Shown in pieces: positions 56,732 to 64,000 of a DNA stretch of 64,000 nucleotides. The translations under genes and the position numbers were made by a program. The stretch comes from Yoonia vestfoldensis SKA53. GTDB lineage: Bacteria; Pseudomonadota; Alphaproteobacteria; Rhodobacterales; Rhodobacteraceae. Within the stretch, counting starts at the first letter, position 1, and every line of letters starts with the position of its first letter. The stretch is taken from NCBI RefSeq assembly GCF_000152785.1, contig NZ_CH672414.1:2150036-2214035 (forward strand). Reading direction: 5' to 3'. Under the pieces are notes generated by a model. The model saw only the letters and a list, made by a program, of their open reading frames with translations. It was not told the DNA's origin and made no database searches.

Positions 56732-58040
56732 TGCAGAGGCACGAGGATATTTTATCACCTGAGAAAGCCCGAGCGTTTAACCCGTTCCTGTGTGCAATCT
56801 CCGATAAGCTGAAGGCGCTTATCGTAGAAGTGCAAAAACAAGTGAGCGGCTATGAAGCTTATTACAAGACCCGCGAACGCGTGCGTAGACCAGCAGATCA
56901 GATCACCTTTGAGCGAACAATTGAGGCGATCCTGTGTGACCTTTGTGCCGTTACGCTTGAGCCGCAGCACAACAGCCTACACCTCCCGCTGAGTAACAAA
57001 ATCCTGCGAGCGAAGTCGCGGTACAAAGGCATCGCCCTTGGCAAAACCCTCCCAGACATTCTGAACATACTGTCAGCACCCGAGATGGACTTCGTTGTTG
57101 TCGAGAAAGGCCATAGCAACTTCAAGATTGTCGATGAAGATCTGAACATGGCCTTTGCGGGGGGACGACAAACCATCCTGAGGGCAGGACAAAAACTGCT
57201 CTCACGCATAGAGCGCTTTGAGATCACAAAGGATGACCTAGGCCATGCGTCCGAGGAAGAGGTGTTGGTGCTCCGTGCGCCCAAGCGTCATGCGGCCAGC
57301 ATTGCAGAGTATGAGGAATATGAGGACAATCAGGCGACTTAGGTCTGCGCAGGCAAATGACCGGTATCAATGCGTGGCTAGGGGCTGCGGACATCAGCTG
57401 CAGTTACCCAGACGCGAATGCTGCGCAGCGCCGCCTCCGCCGCATCTTCAATAACTCGGACTTTGCGCAGGGGGGCAGGCTTTATGGTGGGTTCTGGCAG
57501 TCGATGTCCTCAGATGAACGACAAGAGCATATCAGCATCAATCAGGATGCTGTGGTGGAGTGTGACTACGGCCAGATGAACATCTTGCTGTTGTATGCGG
57601 TCGCGGCAGCACAAGACCACCTGCCTCCAGGTGACCTCTACGACCTGTCGGAATATGGTATCCCAGTGAGCTGTCGTCCGGGCATCAAGAAGGTGATGCA
57701 AACGGTCATCAACAGCACGGTACTGCCCAGACGACTACCAAAGAGGTCTCGCAAGCACTTCCCTCCAAGGATCAGCCTCGGGGACATCCTCGCAGCCATC
57801 CAGGAGAAGCACCCAATGATCTTCCCGCTAATGACCTCAGGGATAGGCATGCAGCTGTTCCGCACAGAAGCCGATATCCTTGTAGATGTCCTCGAAGCTC
57901 TCAGGTCGAAAGGTATCGTCGCCCTCCCCGTCCATGATGCTGTTATTGTTGCTGATGAAGACAAAGACACAACACGGACGATCATGAAGGCAGTCTTCAA
58001 GGATCACACAGGGATCACCCCTCAGGTCACCCTAGGGTAG
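56731..58040 (+). pseudogene. Family-A-polymerase-like gene (copy B), frameshifted
   Basis: Near-identical to 24829-26139 but one C is missing near 57338 (GCGACTTAG here versus GCGACCTTAGG in copy A), giving a TAG after about 203 residues. The palm motifs lie downstream in the other frame, open from ATG 57357 to 58040, so the palm part alone could still be made by internal initiation. As a full-length gene it is broken. Confidence 0.85.
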
Positions 58041-58193
58041 GATCCTGGGGGTAGGTATGTTTGTGATGAACAACATAAGAACAATAACACCCTAAAGGGA
58101 CCCTCTAAGGCTCCTCATATAGGGGACCCGTATGGCAGGGGGGTCTTGCGTCAACGGGCATAAATTAACAACGTGGCTTAGAGGAGATTGTAG

Positions 58194-60065
58194 ATGCCCG
58201 CACCAATGAAAGAAAACGGTATCCAGATTGATATCGAACAAGATCTTCTCGCTGATGCGATCTCCGAGACCCACGGACAACCATATACCGATGACGAAAT
58301 CGAGCTATTGGCTCTCGACCATGAGCTTACGGACTTCCAGCAGTTACAAATCGAAATCCATGACGAGCTGTTCCAGTGTGGAATGGGCTGGGACACTAGG
58401 GCCAGCTGGGAAGACATCCACCACGCTGAAGATGGTGAAGATACCAAGGAAACCTTGCGACTGAAACGAGAGGTGCAGCTTTATGCTGCGAGCTGCTTTG
58501 TCCAGCATAAGCGCAAGTATATAGACGTGGAAACTCATTTTGAGCTTACTGACCTTGAGATATTTAGGGCTTTATCCCAGAAAATTGCCCAGAAATTCTA
58601 TAAATGGTACCGAAGCAAGAAACTGAGAGCGGCCATGATCGACGAAATCTCATTCGCTGTCGTGAATGGCACAACGATCGATCCCAGGATGTGCTTTGCG
58701 CTGTACTCTGGCAAAAAATACATGCTCCCGGGCAACTCAGCGAAACGATTATGGCGCAATGGATATTGCGATTTGAACGTCTGGGTGGAGCCTAGTTATC
58801 GGCAAGAAGCGCCAGTTGATCGTGATGATGCCAAGCCTCTGGGCAGTTTGCAGGACCTCATTGATTTTGCCATCGCAACCCCACTTGAGCGGCAGATACT
58901 GCTCGATTGGCTTGGCTGGTCTTTGAAGCATGAAAACCTCAAACCTCGTTGGGCCATATTTTTGTACTCAGAAACCAAGGGGACGGGGAAAAGCACCTTA
59001 CTGGAGCTTGGACAGGCGTTATTTGGCGAGGCAAACACGGCAAATGAAAACGGCATTGAGGGGCTGACCCAGAGATTTTCCATCGACAGCCTCTCCAAGA
59101 AATTTATCAAAGTCGAAGAGGTGAAGCTCTCGAGCCACAGTGATGCTGGCAACAAGATGAAAGACTACATCACAGGCGAGACAGCCATGCTCGATGTCAA
59201 GAATTTGTCCAAGCAAACCATACGACTAAAGTGTGCGTTCATGTTGACCACGAACCATAAGCCAACATGGCTCGAGGGTGGAGAACGTCGCTACTTTCTC
59301 ATCGACATGAACCATGAGGGGCATGCATACGGCGACCGCAAAGACGCATTTGATGCAATCACAGCGACCTTCAGAGCGGATCTGGCAAACCCAAAGCAGC
59401 TGAAACGTTGGTACTTGGAGCTCGTTGGGCGGAGCTATCACACCGATTTTGATCCCATCATATTGAAGCCCCAAAAAATCGGCAGCCTTTTGATGAAGGA
59501 ATTAATGGGAGAGGCACGCATCGAGGTGCAGGACGTCCTGGAGGACCTGTTGTCGGTCTACAACGTAACAATCATTCCTAGTGCTGATCAGCAGCTGCTC
59601 GTCAATCATTTGAGGCTGAAAGGACAGCAAGCACTGCGTAACCTACTTCGAGATCTGGGATGGGTCCCAGCCAGCATACGGTTTGACGGCAAAACACAAC
59701 GAGTATGGGCACGGGGGGGCGGCTCTTTGAAAAATGGCAGGGTCGATGCGCCGCTACTGTCACAGGAATTGGATGGAGCGATACCACTTGGCTTCACGTG
59801 GTGGCCGATCTCGCAAGCGATTTCCAAGGGCTGGAACGAGCTGACTGCACACGTATTGCGCCCTGGTCGGTATAAACACACAAAAACAGAGAAGGGTAAA
59901 ACAACGGTTGAGTATGAGCTGCACGGCCGCCCCGAAGAAAACTATGCGCGCGGGCCCTTTGCTGACAGCACCTCAGACACTGACTTTGAATCCTATCTCT
60001 GGCAGCAGACAAAAGAGCCGGTTGATGATCTGAGTAACCTCTCCAAAGAAGATCTAAAATTTTGA
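58194..60065 (+). CDS. SF3/DUF5906-type replicative helicase (copy B allele)
   Basis: The protein has 623 residues from ATG 58194, preceded by AGAGGAGATTGTAG. Walker A is SETKGTGKST (about 259-268), Walker B KFIKVEEV, motif C FMLTTNH and the arginine finger in GERRYFLID. The shared core with the copy A protein is LLDWLGWSLK...WAIFLYSE, but the N-terminal 200 residues and the C-terminal 200 differ, and it is about 100 residues longer. It occupies the same slot between polymerase-like gene and HNH gene. Likely role: unwinding the element's origin. Confidence 0.82.
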   Translation: MPAPMKENGIQIDIEQDLLADAISETHGQPYTDDEIELLALDHELTDFQQLQIEIHDELFQCGMGWDTRASWEDIHHAEDGEDTKETLRLKREVQLYAASCFVQHKRKYIDVETHFELTDLEIFRALSQKIAQKFYKWYRSKKLRAAMIDEISFAVVNGTTIDPRMCFALYSGKKYMLPGNSAKRLWRNGYCDLNVWVEPSYRQEAPVDRDDAKPLGSLQDLIDFAIATPLERQILLDWLGWSLKHENLKPRWAIFLYSETKGTGKSTLLELGQALFGEANTANENGIEGLTQRFSIDSLSKKFIKVEEVKLSSHSDAGNKMKDYITGETAMLDVKNLSKQTIRLKCAFMLTTNHKPTWLEGGERRYFLIDMNHEGHAYGDRKDAFDAITATFRADLANPKQLKRWYLELVGRSYHTDFDPIILKPQKIGSLLMKELMGEARIEVQDVLEDLLSVYNVTIIPSADQQLLVNHLRLKGQQALRNLLRDLGWVPASIRFDGKTQRVWARGGGSLKNGRVDAPLLSQELDGAIPLGFTWWPISQAISKGWNELTAHVLRPGRYKHTKTEKGKTTVEYELHGRPEENYARGPFADSTSDTDFESYLWQQTKEPVDDLSNLSKEDLKF

Positions 60066-60076
60066 ACAAGGCCGAA

Positions 60077-60625
60077 ATGATCCATCAGGCTTACCGGTGT
60101 GCCTTGGCCGCTTGTCGAGAGTATGACAGTCGTTGGGTGGTTCCAGAAATAAAGCGCAATAACCTTTGGCTACAAGCTTTCTACAATCCCAAAACACTGC
60201 CAAACATGCTCAAGGAAATCTTGTCCTCGGCCGACTTGGAAACGGAGACCGGATGCTGGGTATTTGAAGCTGCTCGGAAACAATGGCCCTTTTTTGGCAA
60301 ACGGGAATATGCGTATCGGATCGTCGCCTTTGCGATGAAGGGGTGGCCGCCGAAAGGTGAGCGAGCTGAGGTTGTCAGGCATATCTGCGGAAATGAATAT
60401 TGTGTGCACCCTGCGCACTTAGCGGTCGGTACACACAGGGAAAATGCCTTGGATGAGACACGTGTTAGCGCGGGCTACCTTGGGGCGACTGACGATACGC
60501 TGCCATTGATCGATAAAGTGAGCAGTAAGCCTACGGCCCAAATGAGGGCGGTTCAGTATCGGGAAGAAGTCTCACCGTCTCTGATGCGCACACCCTCGGG
60601 AAGAAAGCCAAGGCGACGTGGGTGA
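60077..60625 (+). CDS. HNH endonuclease-like protein (copy B allele)
   Basis: About 182 residues from ATG 60077 (CAAGG ribosome site); a TTG at 60062 overlapping the helicase stop is the alternative. The zinc-loop pattern is GCWVFE, then VVRHICGNEYCVHPAHLAVG, then ENALDETR, matching the copy A HNH protein in layout but not in sequence outside this region. The basic tail (SGRKPRRRG) could bind DNA. Confidence 0.72.
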   Translation: MIHQAYRCALAACREYDSRWVVPEIKRNNLWLQAFYNPKTLPNMLKEILSSADLETETGCWVFEAARKQWPFFGKREYAYRIVAFAMKGWPPKGERAEVVRHICGNEYCVHPAHLAVGTHRENALDETRVSAGYLGATDDTLPLIDKVSSKPTAQMRAVQYREEVSPSLMRTPSGRKPRRRG

Positions 60626-60649
60626 ATAAGCCACCGTAGGAGTTTTGTG

Positions 60650-60768
60650 CCGTATCACCGTATCACTGTAACGCCGCCTGCTTAGCCATTTTAAAACAGC
60701 AGCTTAGTGCGTTACGGTCGCATTATAGAACCGTATCATACGCACCCTCTGGGCGTGGGACCGTATCA
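60650..60768 (+). repeat. Four CCGTATCA repeats (iteron-like), copy B only
   Basis: CCGTATCA at 60650, 60658 (tandem), 60731 and 60761, in the 270-bp gap after the HNH gene. Between them are GTAACG and CGTTACGG words in inverted order. Short direct repeats beside replication genes are typical of iterons or operators. They lie just inside the variable segment, 25 bp before it rejoins the common sequence. Confidence 0.45.
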
Positions 60769-60895
60769 GACCTTTTGGCACGCACTTACCAAGTGTCTAC
60801 TTGTCTGTCTGTCTAGTTTGTACTGGTCTCCGTCCCCCCAGGAACTGAGCAAACCTGGGCATCTATGATGATACCAATCATCATGGAGAACGATC

Positions 60896-61132
60896 ATGTT
60901 TACGACCTTCACGGCCCTTGCGCTTGCAGGGGGCGGGCTTCGGCTTGTCTTGCAGTGGCAGCTGAAACGCCGATGGCAGATAGCTCTGAGTGTACCCCAA
61001 GCTCTGGCTGGGGCTCTCGTGGTTCTGGCAGGCCTGCCCGAGTTCCTCAAACCCATCCCCTTCCCTATCCCACTCGGCCTCACGCTTGGCCTGCTGTTGC
61101 CTGACCTTGTGCTGACGCGGAGGGGGTTATGA
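60896..61132 (+). CDS. Small two-helix membrane protein (copy B)
   Basis: Identical in protein sequence to 28901-29137, with the same GGAGAACGATC ribosome site. It heads the tail unit of copy B. Function unknown. Confidence 0.65.
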   Translation: MFTTFTALALAGGGLRLVLQWQLKRRWQIALSVPQALAGALVVLAGLPEFLKPIPFPIPLGLTLGLLLPDLVLTRRGL

Positions 61133-61323
61133 CAGACTGGCAGCTCAAAGAGGACGACGTGGTTGTCCTACGCCCCCTCGATGACATCCCCGAGCACCTA
61201 TTCCGGGTCTTGGACGTCTATGACGACTGCATCACCGGCTACTCGCTGACAGGACCTCTCGAAGGGATCTACGGCGAACCCGGTCTAGAGCTGATCCTGC
61301 GGGTCCACTCGCGCAGCACCTGA
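61129..61323 (+). CDS. Small acidic protein (copy B)
   Basis: Identical to the protein at 29134-29328, with the same start/stop overlap with the membrane protein gene. Function unknown. Confidence 0.6.
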   Translation: MTDWQLKEDDVVVLRPLDDIPEHLFRVLDVYDDCITGYSLTGPLEGIYGEPGLELILRVHSRST

Positions 61324-61423
61324 GGCAATCAGGGAAGGGGTTAAACCCTGACCCCTGTTGATCCCACTCACAAAAACCCAATCACACCATCAAACTGGGG
61401 CTATTGCCCCGCTAGGAGACATC

Positions 61424-62668
61424 ATGTCCACACAGATAAAGTATGCCTACAGGCGGCATAACACATGGATCTACCGCCGCACCTACCCAGTCCAGTTACA
61501 CGACATACTGGGGTCCTCGCTCAAGCGGTCCCTGCATACCGCTGATGCCAAGGTTGCGGCCAAACGGGTGGCAGAGCTGAACACCACCTTTGAGGCGATT
61601 GTGCTGGAGGCACAGGCCAAGCTGGCTGACGGTGTACAGTCAGGTGAGCCCCCTCAGCTTGCCATCGCCGTTCCGCGTTACCAGCGGGCCCGGCTGTTGG
61701 GCGAGCAACCGGTTCAGGAGGTCGCTGCCGTCTACTTGGCAGAGGTCTCCGTCCGCCTGCGTCCGGGCAGCTACAAGTCAGTCCGCTTTGCTTTAGAGCT
61801 GCTGACCTCACACGTGGGAGCGCGCAAACTGGGCGACCTGAACGATACGCTGGGCAAGGAGGTGCTTGGGTATATAGCACGGCTCTCTCCCAACATCCGC
61901 AAGTACAGCCAGGCACAGGGGGCGTCGCTGGCAGAGCTGGCCACATTGTCGGAAGAGCACGAGGGAATATCCCTGACGGCCCAAACCCAGCGGCGCATCT
62001 GGCGACAGTTACAGCAGTTCCTTGACTGGTGTGTTCGGTCGGGGACCTTGGAGGCAAATCCTTGGGACGGGCTTGCAGTGAAGGAACGGCCAGAGGTCCG
62101 ATCCCACAGGGTCCTGACTGACGCTCAGGTCTCTCTGCTCCTCAACACGAACGACAGGGTGCTTCACAGCGCCCTTCTTTTTTGTCTGCTCACTGGGATG
62201 CGCTCAGGGGAGGCCTGTGGGCTCTTGGCAGAGGACGTCAGCACCAAGGGCAACCTCGGGCGGTTTGTGCAGATCCGGCCTAATGCTGTGCGGTTACTCA
62301 AGTCCAAAGCAGCAGAACGGGAGGTACCCCTGCATCCGGTGCTGGAGACCCTCTTGGATACCACCTTGCCAACCTCAGGTAGGCTGTTCCCGAACCTCAG
62401 CGTGGACAAGGTCGTCAAGCGCTATGCCTACCTCCGCAGGCAGCATCCTGAGCTCGGCAGCACCGTGTTCCACTCAACCCGCAAGTGGTTCATCACCCAG
62501 TGTGAACGCACTGGTGTTCCTGAGCACTTCACAGCCACCCTCGTTGGCCATCAGTCAGCGCGGTCCGAGAACAAGCTCACCTATGGTCTCTACTCGGCTG
62601 GCATCAGTGACACCCAAAAGCGGGAGATCATCGACCAAATCAGGCTGCCTCAGGACGTGCTGCTATGA
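61424..62668 (+). CDS. Tyrosine recombinase 2 (copy B)
   Basis: Same 414-residue protein as at 29429-30673, uninterrupted, with the R, HxxR, H and Y catalytic residues (GMRSGEACG, HSTRKW, VGHQS, LTYGLY). The start follows TAGGAGACATC. It is intact in both copies, while recombinase 1 is interrupted in both, so recombinase 2 may be the active enzyme of the pair now. Confidence 0.9.
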   Translation: MSTQIKYAYRRHNTWIYRRTYPVQLHDILGSSLKRSLHTADAKVAAKRVAELNTTFEAIVLEAQAKLADGVQSGEPPQLAIAVPRYQRARLLGEQPVQEVAAVYLAEVSVRLRPGSYKSVRFALELLTSHVGARKLGDLNDTLGKEVLGYIARLSPNIRKYSQAQGASLAELATLSEEHEGISLTAQTQRRIWRQLQQFLDWCVRSGTLEANPWDGLAVKERPEVRSHRVLTDAQVSLLLNTNDRVLHSALLFCLLTGMRSGEACGLLAEDVSTKGNLGRFVQIRPNAVRLLKSKAAEREVPLHPVLETLLDTTLPTSGRLFPNLSVDKVVKRYAYLRRQHPELGSTVFHSTRKWFITQCERTGVPEHFTATLVGHQSARSENKLTYGLYSAGISDTQKREIIDQIRLPQDVLL

Positions 62669-62847
62669 GCGCCCTCCGTATCCCTGACATCGAGGCCTTC
62701 GAGGAGCGGGCTGCCATCGCTGAATACGATGGAGGGCTGACAAGGCTGCAAGCCGAAAGCCTCGCTGCAACACAGCAGGGCTTTGCCTCAGCTGGTGCGT
62801 ACTGGCGATGGCTCGCTGACTACGTAGTCAACCGAGGGCTTGGCTGA
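62665..62847 (+). CDS. Small protein overlapping recombinase 2 (copy B)
   Basis: Same 60-residue product as at 30670-30852; only the stop codon differs (TGA here, TAG there). ATGA overlap with recombinase 2. Function unknown. Confidence 0.6.
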   Translation: MSALRIPDIEAFEERAAIAEYDGGLTRLQAESLAATQQGFASAGAYWRWLADYVVNRGLG

Positions 62848-62861
62848 TCCCTCAAAAAACA

Positions 62862-62898
62862 CCCCGTCCGGCTTCCCTTCGCGGGAGGTCGGGCGGGG
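62862..62898. terminator. 16-bp-stem hairpin ending element core B
   Basis: CCCCGTCCGGCTTCCC pairs with GGGAGGTCGGGCGGGG around TTCGC, preceded by an A-tract. The last recognisable base of homology to copy A is at its foot, so it marks the right edge of the shared core. Confidence 0.6.
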
Positions 62899-63124
62899 GG
62901 AACTGAGGCAAATATTTTTTTGAGATGACAGAAACCACTAGCGGCCATTCTGCGAGAGGCACGTCAGAACGATCTGACAGCAGACGCTTATTGCGATCAA
63001 GACAGAGGGCAGCTTTGCGGTCCGAGGCGACGTTGGTAATGCCCACGCTAAGGTCCGCTTTCGGCCGAGACTGCTTGGAAACCGCTCTTTGTGGTAGACT
63101 TCGGCAGGTCAGGCGGAGGCGGAC

Positions 63125-63271
63125 ATGGCAGGTTTCATCGAGGGCATTGATCGCGGCCAGTCGGTGCTTTTTCCTGATCGGCTGGCCGACTGGATCAGTG
63201 AGGATAGCCTAGTCCGGGTTGTCGATTTCTTTGTCGAAGATCTGGACCTGCAGCCCAAGACTGAAGCGTAA
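63125..63271 (+). pseudogene. IS1182-type transposase N-terminal remnant
   Basis: 48 codons: MAGFIEGIDRGQSVLFPDRL and the following DWISED..VRVVDFFVEDLDL match the conserved N-terminus of IS1182-type transposases; a stop follows at once. The remainder (catalytic DDE) is absent. The 227 bp before it are non-coding. It marks another insertion/deletion event next to element B. Confidence 0.75.
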
Positions 63272-63523
63272 GAGCCAAATCAAGCACCCTTACAATGATC
63301 GTTTTTCGGGGTAGTCTAGTTCAAGACGGCCTCGAGCTTATTCGACTTTATTTGGCCGCAATAAGCCCAAAAAGATCTCATCAAAGCCATAGTTTCGTGG
63401 GGTGTCACTGGTACTGAGCTCTGAAATTTTCTGTGTTTGAAATTTCCTGTTAACGCGCGTAAATTTTTAACCGACGGTGTCGAATCTTTGACGCAGAGAT
63501 GCCTTAAAAAACAGGAAGTGACG

Positions 63524-64000
63524 ATGACAGTAGCGAAAATCAAAAACATGGAAGATTTCGCTGCAGTAAGTGGGATTTCACGCCCGACACTTTCCAAATA
63601 TTTCAATGACCCAAACAGCGTGCGCGCGACAACAAAGCTACGTATTGAAGCCGCTTTGAAGCAGCACGACTATCGCCCGAATGTCTATGCGATCAATCAA
63701 AACCGCCGCCAAACGCGCACGATTGGCTTGGTCGTTCCGAACCTGACCGATCCCTTCTTTGCTGGTATCGCCCGCACGCTTGAAGGCTTGATCCTCAGGG
63801 CTGGTTTCACCCCTGTCTTGCTCAGCTCGCATGACGGCCCTGATCAGGAATTGGACAATCTCGAAAGTCTGCGTGCGATCAAACCTGCCGGGGTCTTGTT
63901 GGCGCCCTTGGGCCGTGCTTCGGACTTGGCAGGTGTTGCCGCATTTGCGCAGGACTGCCCCACGGTTCTGTTTGACTCCAATCTTGACGGCATCGGAGAG
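63524..64000 (+). CDS. LacI-family transcriptional regulator, N-terminal part
   Basis: The frame is open from ATG 63524 (ribosome site CAGGAAG) to the window end, 159 codons. The helix-turn-helix is in MEDFAAVSGISRPTLSKYFN, followed by the hinge helix region and the start of the sugar-binding domain (TIGLVVPNLTDPFFAGIA, AGVLLAPLG). LacI-type repressors respond to sugars; the target operon would be outside the window. Whether it belongs to island 2 cannot be told. Confidence 0.9.
   Translation, partial: MTVAKIKNMEDFAAVSGISRPTLSKYFNDPNSVRATTKLRIEAALKQHDYRPNVYAINQNRRQTRTIGLVVPNLTDPFFAGIARTLEGLILRAGFTPVLLSSHDGPDQELDNLESLRAIKPAGVLLAPLGRASDLAGVAAFAQDCPTVLFDSNLDGIGE

Larger units (their letters stand above)
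55244..62898 (+). mobile_element. Second copy of the element core (start of island 2)
   Basis: 55244-58139 is nearly identical to 23343-26239, and 60794 to about 62850 is nearly identical to 28799 to about 30855. The intervening 58140-60793 is unrelated at DNA level to 26240-28798 but encodes the same two gene types. Orientation is the same as copy A. Its own right attachment site is not visible, so the full island 2 may extend past the window. Confidence 0.8.

Noticed and set aside
60650..60768. CCGTATCA repeats as a CRISPR array
   Set aside because: Repeats are 8 bp, unevenly spaced and only four; no cas genes are nearby.
63316..63606. 96-codon minus-strand frame before the LacI gene
   Set aside because: It runs antisense into the LacI helix-turn-helix coding region and has no support of its own.

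Overview
The window looks like the chromosome of a marine alphaproteobacterium of the Roseobacter group (Rhodobacterales). The evidence is the dxs-ispA-xseB order, a petP/petR pair, gltB/gltD, high-GC coding sequence, a soxBDAG operon and a DddQ-type DMSP lyase. Several IS elements and a duplicated mobile element suggest an IS-rich genome such as Octadecabacter or Loktanella/Yoonia relatives. The genus is inference.

Bases 1-23,358 are an ordinary core region. It holds a partial epimerase, a bacterial voltage-gated sodium channel, a soluble chemoreceptor, dxs, ispA, xseB, a histone-deacetylase-family amidohydrolase, petR/petP, ilvE, a drug/metabolite-type permease, a fatty acid desaturase, queG, a glutathione transferase, mtgA, gltB, a secreted protein, gltD, uppP, an NDUFA9-like protein and a tRNA-Leu(CAG).

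A genomic island begins at the tRNA-Leu 3' end. Bases 23,343-30,904 form a compact mobile-element core: tyrosine recombinase 1 (frameshifted), a family-A-polymerase-like protein, an SF3-type helicase, an HNH endonuclease-like protein, two small proteins, tyrosine recombinase 2, a third small protein and a strong hairpin. The whole core recurs in the same orientation at 55,244-62,898. The outer segments of the two copies are nearly identical, but the central helicase+HNH segment is replaced by a distant homologue. The second copy starts exactly at a repeat of the tRNA 3' end (16 bp), and 12-bp-spaced GGACC repeats lie on both sides of the island. I therefore read the locus as two related islands in tandem at one tRNA. 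Island 1 is about 31.9 kb (23,343-55,259); island 2 starts at 55,244 and its far end is not visible.

The cargo of island 1 (32,184-53,130) is a nearly complete route from creatinine to central metabolism. A Pot-type ABC transporter and a BCCT carrier probably import substrate. Creatininase makes creatine and creatinase makes sarcosine plus urea. SoxBDAG converts sarcosine to glycine and a C1 unit on tetrahydrofolate. GlyA and SdaA take glycine through serine to pyruvate, and PurU releases formate. A GlxA-type and a LysR-type regulator are present. A DddQ DMSP lyase lies beside creatinase. The cargo is flanked by IS debris: an IS5-family copy joined to a psuG remnant on the left, and an IS110-family element next to an IS3 orfA remnant on the right. 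After the second core come an IS1182-type remnant and a LacI-family regulator cut by the window end.
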